64,000 nucleotides of DNA from NCBI RefSeq assembly GCF_036227125.1, contig NZ_CP109435.1, positions 3,162,001-3,226,000 of the forward strand, read 5' to 3'. The DNA is from Streptomyces sp. NBC_01485 (GTDB lineage: Bacteria > Actinomycetota > Actinomycetes > Streptomycetales > Streptomycetaceae). The notes under the pieces are model-generated. The model saw only the letters and a list, made by a program, of their open reading frames with translations. It was not told the DNA's origin and did not search any database. Position 1 is the first letter of the stretch. Every line of letters starts with the position of its first letter. The translations under genes and the position numbers were made by a program. Positions 37,178 through 48,400 of this stretch are shown here, piece by piece.

Positions 37178-38029
37178 TTGGCACCACGAAACGCCCCCAC
37201 TGCACGCCGCCTCCGCGTCGGCATCGAGCTGCGGCGCCTGCGGGAACGCGCCGGCATGACCGCTGCCGAGACCGCCCGCTCTCTGGGCACCACTCAGGCG
37301 CAGGTCAGCAACATCGAGGCCAACCGCTTCGGTGTCAGCGCGGAACGCGTGCGCACGCTCGCCCACATCTACGGCTGCACGGACCAGAGCTTGGTCGACG
37401 CCCTCGCGGGCATGGCGGCGGACCGAACGCGTGGCTGGTGGGAGGAGTACCGGGACACGCTGCCACCCCGCCTTCTGGACCTCGCGGAACTGGAGCACCG
37501 CGCCACCGCTCTACGCGTCACCCAGGTCATCAACATCCCGGGCCTGCTTCAGACCCCGGAGCACGCCCGCGCGTTGTTCCGCGAGGCGGTTCCGTCCCTT
37601 CGGCCGCACGAGATCGAGTACCGCATCTCCCATCGCATCAAGCGCCAGGCCATCCTCCACCGCGAGCAGCCGCCGCCGTACACCGCGATCGTCCACGAGG
37701 CCGCCCTGCGGATGCAGTTCGGCGGCCGCGAGGTGGCCCGGGCCCAACTGGAACATCTGGCCGGAGCCAGCGAGCAGGCAAACGTCTCCCTCCGCGTGAT
37801 CCCGTTCAACGGCACGTCGTTTCCCACCACAGGCCATGCCGTGGACTACTTCCACGGTCCGGTACCGACCCTCGACACGGTGGAGGTCGACACCGCCCAC
37901 GGCAGCGAACTCGTCGACGCCGCCGGACAACTGGAGAAGTACCGCCTCGTCCTGGACCGTATGGAGGCAGTCACCCTGAAGCCCACCGCCTCCCGCGACC
38001 TCATCCACCGCATCGCCCAAGACACCTGA
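37178..38029 (+). CDS. XRE-family transcriptional regulator with DUF5753, module copy 2
   Basis: About 283 residues. The HTH is at ELRRLRERAGMTAAETARSL and TTQAQVSNIEANRFGVSAER, then DUF5753 (RGWWEEYRDTLPPRLLDLAE, INIPGLLQTPEHARALF, AVDYFHGPVPTLDTVEVDT). It is clearly paralogous to the regulator at 29797 (roughly 60% identical by eye) but much more diverged than the adjacent ATPases, which differ by under 10%. A TTG start at 37178 with GAGCGAGG upstream matches the family start; GTG at 37136 is the alternative. The recognition helix differs (TTQAQVSN against ATQSRVSN), in line with the different inverted repeats. Confidence 0.9.
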   Translation: MAPRNAPTARRLRVGIELRRLRERAGMTAAETARSLGTTQAQVSNIEANRFGVSAERVRTLAHIYGCTDQSLVDALAGMAADRTRGWWEEYRDTLPPRLLDLAELEHRATALRVTQVINIPGLLQTPEHARALFREAVPSLRPHEIEYRISHRIKRQAILHREQPPPYTAIVHEAALRMQFGGREVARAQLEHLAGASEQANVSLRVIPFNGTSFPTTGHAVDYFHGPVPTLDTVEVDTAHGSELVDAAGQLEKYRLVLDRMEAVTLKPTASRDLIHRIAQDT

Positions 38030-38041
38030 GAGAGACGAGAC

Positions 38042-38218
38042 ATGGCCGAACGGAACTGGCAGAAGTCGACGTACAGCGAAGAGGGCTCCGCCTGCGTCTA
38101 CCTCACCACCACCCCCACCGGAACGATCCTCCTCCGCGAAAGCGACGAACCGGAAACCATCCTCACCACCAGCCCACGCCAACTCAGAGCCCTGATAACC
38201 ACCCTGCGCCACAGCTGA
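38042..38218 (+). CDS. DUF397 small protein, module copy 2
   Basis: 58 residues: MAERNWQKSTYSEEGSACVY, TGTILLRESDEPETIL and a C-terminal helix RALITTLRHS. It starts 12 nt after the regulator's stop. Close relative of the copy at 30663. Confidence 0.9.
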   Translation: MAERNWQKSTYSEEGSACVYLTTTPTGTILLRESDEPETILTTSPRQLRALITTLRHS

Positions 38219-38538
38219 AGCAGCGCACTGCTCACAGGAGTCACGGAAACGCTCGGCCGAGAGAACCCCGCTGAGCGCTTACGCAAACGGTTCGCGGCCT
38301 GATCGTGCATCAACCACCAGCCCCTCTGTCAGCATTCTCCACATCTCGGGGCGGTGGATCTTGGCCAGGACACCGTCTACGACGAGCTACTTCGTCAACT
38401 CTCACCAGCCCAACCAGCACGCCCTATTGGCAGGCTGAAAGGGAGTCATGTGACACGCAACACCATTGACCAGCATGTTCGATCAACACATGATCCCCAT
38501 AGCTTGTGTAATGAAAAACTAAAGGGGACGGGTGGGGC
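38219..38538 (+). promoter_or_regulatory. Intergenic region with predicted promoter of the LamG-Rhs locus
   Basis: 320 bp. The right end holds TTGACC (38466-38471), a 17-bp spacer, and CATGAT (38489-38494), close to the HrdB-type consensus, with a start expected near 38501 and a GGGGACGGG ribosome site before the GTG at 38539. A short frame from 38354 has no ribosome site and runs into the next gene in another frame, so it is not called. Nothing else recognised. Confidence 0.6.
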
Positions 38539-41500
38539 GTGTTTACGCGGCAACGGGGGCACAGTTGGCGGCAGGCGGTACGGAGTGCGGCGATAGCCGT
38601 CGCGCTCCTGGCGGGCGCGGTCCAGACGATCGGGGCCGGGGCGACTCCAGCACTCGCCGAGGACGGGGCGGCTTCGGCAGCGGCTGACAGGAGTCCGGAG
38701 TCGCAGGCGAGCGCTCTCGCGGCGAAGACCGGTGAGCGGGTGGCCGTGGACGCGGTGACCACCGATTCGTCCCAGGTCTTCGCCAACCCGGACGGCACCT
38801 TCACGCAGGAGACGAACGCGGCCCCGGTCCGTGCCCGGAAGGACGACGGCACCTGGGCCTCCATCGACACCACCCTCGTGCGTGAGTCCGACGGCTCCGT
38901 GCGGGCGAAGAACACGACGGCAGATCTCACTTTCTCGGGCGGCGGCAGCGGGAACGGACTGGTCACGCTGGAGGACGAGGGGCACGAGCTGAAGCTCGGC
39001 TGGCCCGCCGCGCTCCCTGAGCCCCGGCTCGACGGCGCCACCGCCATCTACGCCAAAGTCCTCCCCGACGTCGATCTGAAACTGACCGCGCTGAGTTCCG
39101 GCTACACGTCGGTGCTCGTGGTCAAGACCGCGGAGGCGGCGAAGAACCCGGCGCTCGCGACGATCCGGATGACCGTCTCCGGCGGAGGCCTGGACATCTC
39201 CCCGACGGCCGATGGCGGTTTCGTCGCGCGCGACGGCGACGGCACCCCGGTCTTCGAGAGCCCGGCAGGGCGGATGTGGGACTCGGCCGGTGACACCACG
39301 GCCACCGCCACGGCCGGGGTCTCGACGCAGCTGGCCCGCACCGCTTCGGCAGAGGCGGAGACGGAGGCCGAGCCGGAACCGACAGAGGCGGCCCCGCTGC
39401 CCGCCGCCGGGGGCGAGCCGGCTTCTTCGGAGGGCCCGGGCATCGGTGACGCGGCGGCCGAGATCCCGCTCAAGGTCACCGGCACCACCCTGGAGATCAC
39501 GCCCGATCCGGCTCTCCTCCACGGCGAGGACACCGTCTTCCCGTTGTACATCGACCCGCCGACCAAGGGCATCGCACTGGGCGACTGGACGGCCCTCGCC
39601 TCCAACGGCACCAAGTACTGGGAGTTCGACGGGGACAAGGGCGTGGGTCGCTGCTCCAACTACGCCGGCTACCTCTGCGCCAGCATCCCGTACACCCAGC
39701 GCATGTACTTCGAGTACCCGCTCTCGTCGATCCACGGCAAGAAGATCCTGGACGCGACGATGGAGGTGTACCAGCTCTGGACGTTCAGTTGCGATCCGCA
39801 CTGGTACGACCTGAGCCGCGTGGACAAGGGCATCTCCTCCAGCACCACCTGGTCGTCCCGCCCCGCCGGCGTGGATCTGATGGGCGACCGGGAAGTGGCT
39901 TACGGGCGAGGCACCCTGTGCAGCCCGTCGCAGCCGGCGAACTGGGTGCGCTTCAGCGACAACGTCTCCGGCGGGGAGACCAACGAGAACCTGACGACCA
40001 CCCTCGCGTCCTACGCCGCGAGCAAGAAGGCCGAGATCACCTTCTCGCTGACCGCGCACGACGAGTCCGACGCCGGCGCCTGGGCGCGGTTCCGCAACGA
40101 CGCGAAGCTGTCGGTGACGTACGTCTCCTACCCCTCCGCGCCGACCGAGGCAAAGGTCCAGGACGGCACCAGCGGCAAGGCGTGCGGGACTTCCGCCGTA
40201 CCGCAGGTCACCGGCGACACCACACCGAAGGTGTACGGCACGGTGCAGTCGGCGGACGGATCGCAGGCACAACTGCGTGCGGCGTTCGAGATCTGGAAGG
40301 CGGACGGCACCAGCCGTGCCTGGGCGGCGAACTCTCCCGCCGGCGCCTGGGTGGCGGACAACGCGGTGCGTGACGCCACGTCGCCCGCACTGACCCCGCA
40401 GACGGACTACAGACTGCGGGTCAAGACACAGGCCTACTACATGACTGACCGAGGCGCCACCGGTGTTCTGGACTCGGCCTGGTCGTCCTGGTGCTACTTC
40501 CGGGTCGACACCGATTCCCCGCCGCCTCCGGTGGTGTCCAGCTCGGACGGCCGCTACCAGCCCGCCGAGACGAACCAGGCCGCGGACGGTGTGGGTGTGA
40601 CGGGCGAGTTCCTCTTCACCCCCGCTGACACCAACCCCGCCACGGCCGGCATCCAGTCCGACGTCGTCAGCTACAAGTGGCGGCTGAACAGCGGCGCGGT
40701 GTCCGCACCGATCACCGTTGCGAAGGGCACGGCCGCCAAGGCGAACATCACGCCGAACCAGGTCGGTGAGAACACCGTCCAGGTCTGGGGCTACGACGCG
40801 GCCGGTCACAGCTCACTCACGGGCTACTACAGCTTCCTCGCCAACTCCGGTGCGAAGCCCTCCGGCATGTGGCACTTCGACGGCAACGGCAACGACTCCA
40901 CGACAACAGCCACGCCCCATGCACTGTCCACGGGATCAGGGGCTTCGTACGACGGCCCAGGCCGTGGAGGAGCGGCTTCGCTGAAACTGGACGGCACGGC
41001 GGGCTATGCCCAGTCGTCCGGGCCAGTGGTGGACACGACCAAGTCGTTCAGTATCTCCGCCTGGATCCGGCTCTCGGACGCCTCCCGCAACCAGACCGTC
41101 GTCTCTCAGCAGGCCACCACGCTGTCGGGTTTCGCGCTGCACTACTCGGCCACCAGCAAGCGGTTCGTATTCTCCCGTTACCACACTGACGTGGCTGCTC
41201 CGACGGCGAGCCGCTCCATCTCTCTCGCCGCCCCCGCGGCAGGGGTGTGGACCCACCTCACCGGTGTGTACGACGCTGTGGGCCAGACCGTGCTGTTGTA
41301 TGTGAACGGCCGTCCCCAGGGTTCTCCCGTGGCCTTCACCACGCCGTGGGCGGCGGCCGGACCACTCCAGATCGGTCGGTTCCACAACAGCGTCGGCTAC
41401 GCCGAGCAGTTCAACGGGCTCATCGACGAGGTACACGTCTGGTCCCGGGTGCTCGCCGATTCGGAGGTCGTACAGGACGCCGGCCTTGAGGACGAGGACA

Positions 41501-42297
41501 GCAGCGACGGCACTTCCGGTGATCCGGTGTCGACGCTCGTCGCCAAGTGGGACGCCACGGACACGGTGAACGCGACCGGCACCACGATCAAGGACAACAC
41601 CAGCGGATTCGCCCGCGTTCTGACCCTCAGCGGGGCGACGCTGACCCAGATCACCACCGGTGCGGATCCGGACACCGGCGAGACCGGCACGACCAAGCAG
41701 ACGATGCAACTGAACGGCACCCAGGCCTACGCCTCGGCGACCGGCCCGATCGTGGACGACACCGGCTCGTTCACGGCCACCGCCTGGGTGACGCTGGACC
41801 CCGCCAAGTTCACCGACACCACCAAGTCGTACGCGGTGCAGGTGTTCGGTCAGTCAGGGGCGACGCAGTCTTCCTGGGGCGTCTGGTACGAGCAGCCGGC
41901 CGGGAGCAGCCAGGGTCGTTGGACCTTCGGCCGCCCCGACAAGGACGGCACCGGTGCGGTCTGGACGAAGAGCGAGTCCGACGCCGTCAGCGCCGCTGAA
42001 CTCAACGGCGATCCGGTCATGCTGACGATCGTGTACGACGCGCAGACGGCAGTCGACACCGCCAACGGCCCGAAGCTCGGTTCGCTCATCCTCTACGTCG
42101 ACAGCGCACGCATGGGCAGCGAGGACGACGTGTCCTTCCCGGCTCCGTGGCAGGGCAGCGGGGCGTTCGAGGTTGGACGGGCGAAGATCGACGGCGCTGC
42201 CACGCGCTACTTCCCCGGAACGGTCGACAGCGTCCGGGTCTGGTCCGGCGCCACGCCCACCAGTGTGATCGCCGACCGCTGGAACACCGAGCAGTAG
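38539..42297 (+). CDS. Secreted LamG-domain protein (Rhs-associated)
   Basis: 1252 residues. A signal peptide (MFTRQRGHSWRQAVRSAAIA ... ATPALA) is followed by a beta-rich region. A DNRLRE-like domain lies at about 345-535 (KILDATMEVYQLWTFSCDPHW and the paired Cys around it). A fibronectin-like stretch precedes two LamG/concanavalin-like domains at about 775-980 and 1000-1250 (FSISAWIRLSD and FTATAWVTLDP are equivalent strands). LamG folds bind carbohydrate or protein, so this may tether or deliver the Rhs protein encoded next. In streptomycetes such proteins commonly precede Rhs genes. A hairpin separates the two genes. Confidence 0.85.
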   Translation: MFTRQRGHSWRQAVRSAAIAVALLAGAVQTIGAGATPALAEDGAASAAADRSPESQASALAAKTGERVAVDAVTTDSSQVFANPDGTFTQETNAAPVRARKDDGTWASIDTTLVRESDGSVRAKNTTADLTFSGGGSGNGLVTLEDEGHELKLGWPAALPEPRLDGATAIYAKVLPDVDLKLTALSSGYTSVLVVKTAEAAKNPALATIRMTVSGGGLDISPTADGGFVARDGDGTPVFESPAGRMWDSAGDTTATATAGVSTQLARTASAEAETEAEPEPTEAAPLPAAGGEPASSEGPGIGDAAAEIPLKVTGTTLEITPDPALLHGEDTVFPLYIDPPTKGIALGDWTALASNGTKYWEFDGDKGVGRCSNYAGYLCASIPYTQRMYFEYPLSSIHGKKILDATMEVYQLWTFSCDPHWYDLSRVDKGISSSTTWSSRPAGVDLMGDREVAYGRGTLCSPSQPANWVRFSDNVSGGETNENLTTTLASYAASKKAEITFSLTAHDESDAGAWARFRNDAKLSVTYVSYPSAPTEAKVQDGTSGKACGTSAVPQVTGDTTPKVYGTVQSADGSQAQLRAAFEIWKADGTSRAWAANSPAGAWVADNAVRDATSPALTPQTDYRLRVKTQAYYMTDRGATGVLDSAWSSWCYFRVDTDSPPPPVVSSSDGRYQPAETNQAADGVGVTGEFLFTPADTNPATAGIQSDVVSYKWRLNSGAVSAPITVAKGTAAKANITPNQVGENTVQVWGYDAAGHSSLTGYYSFLANSGAKPSGMWHFDGNGNDSTTTATPHALSTGSGASYDGPGRGGAASLKLDGTAGYAQSSGPVVDTTKSFSISAWIRLSDASRNQTVVSQQATTLSGFALHYSATSKRFVFSRYHTDVAAPTASRSISLAAPAAGVWTHLTGVYDAVGQTVLLYVNGRPQGSPVAFTTPWAAAGPLQIGRFHNSVGYAEQFNGLIDEVHVWSRVLADSEVVQDAGLEDEDSSDGTSGDPVSTLVAKWDATDTVNATGTTIKDNTSGFARVLTLSGATLTQITTGADPDTGETGTTKQTMQLNGTQAYASATGPIVDDTGSFTATAWVTLDPAKFTDTTKSYAVQVFGQSGATQSSWGVWYEQPAGSSQGRWTFGRPDKDGTGAVWTKSESDAVSAAELNGDPVMLTIVYDAQTAVDTANGPKLGSLILYVDSARMGSEDDVSFPAPWQGSGAFEVGRAKIDGAATRYFPGTVDSVRVWSGATPTSVIADRWNTEQ

Positions 42298-42304
42298 TCA
42301 GTTC

Positions 42305-42341
42305 CCGGGTGGCCCGGCGGGACCTCCGCCCGGCCACCCGG
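42305..42341 (+). terminator. Hairpin between the LamG and Rhs genes
   Basis: CCGGGTGGCC (42305-42314) pairs perfectly with GGCCACCCGG (42332-42341), and the interior is also self-complementary. It lies 8 nt after the LamG-protein stop with no T-run; it may act as a partial terminator. Confidence 0.6.
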
Positions 42342-42426
42342 CCTCTCCGCACCTGCCAGATCTCCGCTCCGGTATCGGTCCTGCCCTCGGAGCGGCTCCT
42401 ACTCGTTCTCGAATCCAGGGAATCAC

Positions 42427-45400
42427 GTGTCCCCATCCCCCTTCCGCACACGCTTGCCAGGGGCGGTCGTACGCCGCTGGCTCGGCCGTGGCGCGCTTGT
42501 CGCCTCTCTCTCCGTCCTGCCCCAAGTCGTGGTTCCCACGGGCTACGACTTCACCGCCCAGGCCCAGTCCCAGGCGGCTCGCAAGCAGCTGGAGGACCAG
42601 CCCGACGCGAAGATCGACAAGGTGGGCGTGCTCAAGCCCGGCACGTCCAAGGCCCCGAAGGACAAGGCCGCCTCCGCCTCCCGGGAGACCCGTGAGCGGC
42701 TGAAGAAAACCGCGTGGCCGAAGGCCGGCCAGGCCGCCGCCGAGGTCGCGGCGACCGGTAAGGCCGCTGTCACCGTCGGTGGGCTCGGCGTCAAGCTGGC
42801 CCAGGAGCCCGCCACCCCGGCACCCGGATCGGCCATGAGCAAGACGGCGGCCAAGGCCACCGGTCCGGCCGAAAAGGTGACGCTCAGCGTCCACGCCCAG
42901 TCGGCCGCGAAGAAGGCGGGCGTCAACGGCGTCCTGCTCACCGTCGACCCGGCGGGAGCCGCATCCCGAGACTCCGCCGGTGACACCGACAAGCTCCGCG
43001 TCTCCCTGGACTACTCGTCCTTCAGCGATGTCTACGGCGGCAACTTCGGCCCCCGTCTGCACCTGGTGACGCTCCCCGCGTGTGCGCTCACCACTCCGCA
43101 GAAGGCGTCCTGCCGCACCCAGAGCACGGTGGCGGGCGCGGGCAACGACGCGAAGTCGCAGACCCTAACCGGCACCGTCTCCGCCCGCGCCCTTGCCGCC
43201 GGCACCCCGATGCTGCTCGCGGCAGCGGCCGAGAGTTCGGGCGGCGGAGGCGACTACTCCGCCACCTCGCTGTCCCCGACCGCGACCTGGGAGGCCGGCG
43301 GCAGCACGGGCGACTTCACCTGGAACTACCCGCTGCGCGTCCCCCCGGCGACCGCCGGCCCGTCCCCGAACCTGTCGATCTCCTACGACTCCGCCTCGGT
43401 GGACGGCCGTACGGCAGGCGAGAACAACCAGACCTCGGTGGTCGGCGAAGGCTTCTCGATCACCGAGTCCTACATCGAGCGCAAGTACGGCTCCTGCAAG
43501 GACGACGGCCAGTCCGGCAAGGGCGACCTGTGCTGGAAGTACGCCAACGCCACCCTGGTCCTCAACGGCAAGGCGGTGGAGCTGGTCAACGCCTGCGCCG
43601 ACAAGGCGGCCTGTGACACCGCCGCCCTGTCCGAGGCGTCCGGCGGTTCATGGAAGCTGAAGAACGAGGACGGCACCCGCGTCGAGCATCTGACCGGCGC
43701 CACCGGCAACGGCGACAACAACACCGAGTACTGGAAGGTCACGGACGTCTCCGGCACCCAGTACTTCTTCGGCAAGCACCGCATGCCCGGCTGGAGCGAC
43801 AAGGGCACCACCTCCACCGCCGACGACGACCCGGTCACCAACTCCGTGTGGACCGTCCCGGTCTTCGGCGACGACTCCGGCGAGCCCTGCCACAAGTCCA
43901 CCGGCTTCGCCGACTCCTTCTGCAACCAGGCCTGGCGCTGGAACCTCGACTACGTCGTGGACACCCACGCCAACGCCTCCACCTACTGGTACACCCCGGA
44001 GACGAACTACTACTCCAAGAACGCCGACACCACCGTCAACGGCACCGGCTACACCCGCGGCGGCTACCTCGACCGCATCGACTACGGACTGCGCAGCGAC
44101 CTGATCCACACCAAGCCCGCCGCCCAGCAGGTCCGCTTCACCTACGCCGAGCGCTGCGTCGTCTCGGGCGGCTGCTCCAGCCTGACCGCAGCCACCAAGG
44201 CCAACTGGCCCGACGTGCCCTTCGACATGATCTGCGCGGCCAGTACCAAGTGCACCACCCAGATCGGCCCGTCCTTCTTCACCCGCAAGCGCCTCACCGA
44301 CGTCACCACCTCGGTGTGGACCGGCACCGGCACCACCCGCCGGGACGTGGACACCTGGCACCTTGAGCAGGACTTCCCCGACACCGGCGACGCCTCCTCG
44401 GCGAGCCTGTGGCTGAAGTCCATCCAGAACACCGGCAAGGCCAACACCACCGCGGCCGCCATGCCGCCGGTCGTCTTCGGCGGCATCCAGCTGCCCAACC
44501 ACGTCGAGGGCAGCGGCCCGGACACCCTGCGCTACATCAAGTGGCGGGTACGCACCATCAAGTCCGAGACCGGCTCCACCCTCACCGCCAACTACTCCGA
44601 CCCCGACTGCGTCTGGGGCTCGAGCATGCCGGCGGACGTCGACAAGAACACCCGCCGCTGCTTCCCGGTCAAGTGGTCCCAGTCCGGGGCGACTCCGACC
44701 ACGGACTGGTTCCACAAGTACGTGGTGACGTCCGTCTTCCAGGACGACCCCTACGGCCACGGCGACACCGGCGAGACGTACTACGACTACCAGGGCGGCG
44801 CCGGATGGGCCTACGCCGACGACGAGGGCCTGACCAAGACCTCCAACCGCACCTGGTCACAGTGGCGCGGCTACGGCAAGGTCGTCGAGACCTCCGGCGA
44901 CTCCGAGGGCCCGCGCTCCAAGAAGTCCACCCTCTACATGCGCGGCCTGAACGGCGAGAAGGAACTCGACGGCACCGCCCGCGCCGAGAAGGTCACCGAC
45001 TCCACCGGCACAGCCATCGACGACTCCCGCCAGTACACCGGCTTCGTCCGCGAGACCATCGTCTACAACGGCACCGAAGAACTCAGCGGCACCATCAACA
45101 CCCCCTGGTCGTCCAAGACCGGCAGCCACACCTACACCTGGGGCACCACCGACTCCTGGATCGTCCAGGCCGGTGAGACCGCCACCCGCACCAAGACCTC
45201 CACCGGCACCCGCACGGTCAAGCAGAAAACCACGTACGACACCACGTACGGCATGCCGATCACCGTGGAGGACAGCGGCGACGCCGCCAAGACCGGCGAC
45301 GAGTCATGCGTGCGGACCAGCTACGCCCGTAACACCTCGGCCTGGCTGGTGGCCAAGGTCAGTCGCGCCGAGGTGTACTCCGTCTCCTGCGCGGCCACTC

Positions 45401-48400
45401 CGGTGGTTCCCGGGGACGTCGTGTCCGACGTCACCACGGCCTACGACGGCCAGGCGGTCGGCGTAGCGCCCACCAAGGGCGACGTCACCGCCTCCTACCG
45501 GGTGGCAAGCTACGACCCGGTGAACAAGACGCCCGCCTACCAGAAAGTCTCCAGCTCCACATACGACAAACTGGGCCGGCCGCTCACCGAGACCAACGCC
45601 CTGAACCGCACGGTCTCGACCACCTATGTCCCCGACGACAACGGCTACGGCCCGCTGACGTCCAAGACCTCCATCGACCCCAAGCTCTACACCTCCACCA
45701 CTCAGGTGGACCCGGCCTGGGGCACGGCCGCCAAAACCACCGACGCCAACGGCAACGTCACCGAATGGTCCTTCGACGCGCTCGGACGCCTGGTCTCGAT
45801 CTGGAAGCCGGACCGCTCCCGCAAGCTCGGCGACGCCGCCACCACCGTCTACGCCTACAGCGTCAACAACGACAAGGAGACCTGGGTCCGCACCGACGCC
45901 CTCAAGGCCGACGGAAAGACCTACAACAGCTCCTACGAGATCCTCGACGGCCTGCTGCGCTCCCGCCAGAAGCAGGTCCCCGCGCCGAACGGCGGCCGGG
46001 TGATCTCCGAAACCCTCTACGACGACCGCGGCCTGGCGTACGTATCCAACAGCCAAGTGCACGACAACAGCGCCCCCTCGGGCAGCCTGGCCAACACCTA
46101 CCCCGGCTCCGTCCCCGCCTCCACCGAAACGGTCTTCGACGCCGCTGGCCGCGCCACCGAATCGATCTTCCGGGTCTACGACCAGGAGAAATGGCGCACC
46201 AAGACCGAATACCAGGGCGACCGCACCGCCGCCACCGCTGCCGTGGGCGGCACCGGCACCCTGAGCATCACTGACGCCCGCGGCAGGATCATCGAGCGCC
46301 GCGAGTACGGCGGCCCCGACCCGACCGGCAGTGACTACACCCGCACGCTCTTCGAGCACGACGCCTCCGGCCGGCTGACGAAGATGACGGGCCCGGACAA
46401 CGCCGTCTGGTCGTACGGCTACGACCTGCGCGGCCGCAAGACCACCTCCACCGACCCCGACAAGGGCACCGTCACCACCGCCTACAACGATGCCGACCAG
46501 CCGGTGACCACCACGACGACGCTCGACCAGGTCACCCGTACCGTGATCACTGACTACGACGAGCTCGGCCGCAAGACCGGCACCTGGGACGGGGTGAAGG
46601 ACAACACCCACCAGTTGACCAAATTCACCTACGACTCTCTCGCCAAGGGACAGGTGACCGCGGCCATCCGGTACGTCGGCGGCACCACCGGCAAGATCTA
46701 CTCCCAGGCCGTCACCGGCTACGACGCGCTCGGCCGTGCCAAGGGCACCAAGACCGTCCTCGCCGCCACCGACCTGCTGGTCGTCGCAGGCGCGCCGCAG
46801 ACCTTCACCACCTCCACCGTCTACAACAGGGACGGCACGGTCCAGTCCACCTCGATGCCCGCGGTGGCCGGCCTGCCCGCCGAGACCGTGGCCAACAGCT
46901 ACAACGACCTCGGCATGCTCACCGGCACCGACGGCATGACCGACTACGTCCAGAACATCGGCTACTCCTCCTACGGTGAGATCGAGGAGACCCGCCTGGG
47001 CACCTCCACCGGCGCCAAGCAGCTCCAGATCCTCAACCGCTACGAGGACGGCACCCGCCGGCTGGCCAACACCCACACCGTCGACCAGACCAACACCGGC
47101 TACACCAGCGACGTCGACTACGCCTACGACGCCACCGGCAACGTCAAGTCGATCGCCGACAGCGCGGGCGGCAAGGACACCCAGTGCTTCGCCTACGACG
47201 GCTACCGCCGTCTGACCGAAGCCTGGACCCCGTCCTCCAACGACTGTGCCACCGCCCGCTCGGCGAGCGCCCTCGGCGGGCCGGCCCCGTACTGGACCAG
47301 CTGGACCTACAAGCCCGGCGGCCTGCGCGACACCCAGACCGACCACAAGGCCACCAGTGATGCCGAGACCGACTACGGCTACCCCGTGGTCAATGCCTCC
47401 GGCACCGGCCAGCCACACACCCTGACCTCGCTCACCGTCGACGGCAGCACCGCCAAGGCGCTTACGTACGACGAGCAGGGCAACACCACCAAGCGCTACG
47501 GCCCCACCGGCATCGCGCAGAGCCTCACCTGGGACATCGAAGGAGAACTCACCCACCTCGCCGAGGGCACCAAGGCCACCGACTATCTCTACGACGCCAA
47601 TGGCGACCTGCTGATCCGCCGCGGCCCCGACAAGAGCGTCCTCTACCTGGCCGGCCAGGAACTCCACTACGACACCGCGGCCAAGAAGTTCAGCGCCCAG
47701 CGCTACTACGCGGCCGGTGACGTCAGCGCCGTCCGCACCGAGACCAGCCTGACCTGGATGGTCGACGATCACCACGGCACCGCCTCGATGACAGTGGACG
47801 CCACCACCCAGGCTGTGACCCGCCGCTACACCAAGCCTTTCGGCGAGACTCGCGGAGCGGCACCGTCGGCCTGGCCCGACGACAAGGGTTTCCTCGGCAA
47901 ACCCGCCGACGCCGACACCGGACTCACCCACATCGGCGCCCGCGAGTACGACCCGGCCACCGGACGCTTCCTCTCCGTCGACCCCGTCCTCGCTCCTGAG
48001 GACCACGAGTCCCTCAACGGCTATGCCTACGCCAACAACACCCCCGTCACCAAGTCCGACCCCACCGGCCTACGACCGATCACGGGCTGTGAGCAGGGGT
48101 GCAGCGACGGCAAGGGCGGTACCTACCGGGACCACATGACGATGGGCGCCAACGGGACGTGGGTCTACCACTCCACCAAGACCTACGTGACCAAGGTCCC
48201 CGGCACGTCGAGCACGTACATCAGCGCGACGGTGCAGACCCGCGGCGGAAAGACGACCTCGGTCAACGTCGCTGTCTTCAAGAAGGGGCCGAACCCTGCG
48301 CCGGATCGGAAAGACGGCAAGAAGGGGCCCGACGGTACCGAGACCACAGACCTCTCTGCCGAGGAACTGGTCGCGGTCTGGGCGATGGGCGGACCGACGG

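Noticed and set aside
38354..38596. 80-codon frame before the LamG gene
   Set aside because: No ribosome site, covers a promoter with near-consensus boxes and runs into the LamG gene in another frame.
45304..48006. 900-codon minus-strand frame inside the Rhs gene
   Set aside because: Gly/Val/Asp-rich with no domain; YD repeats on the plus strand explain the long frame through periodic codons.
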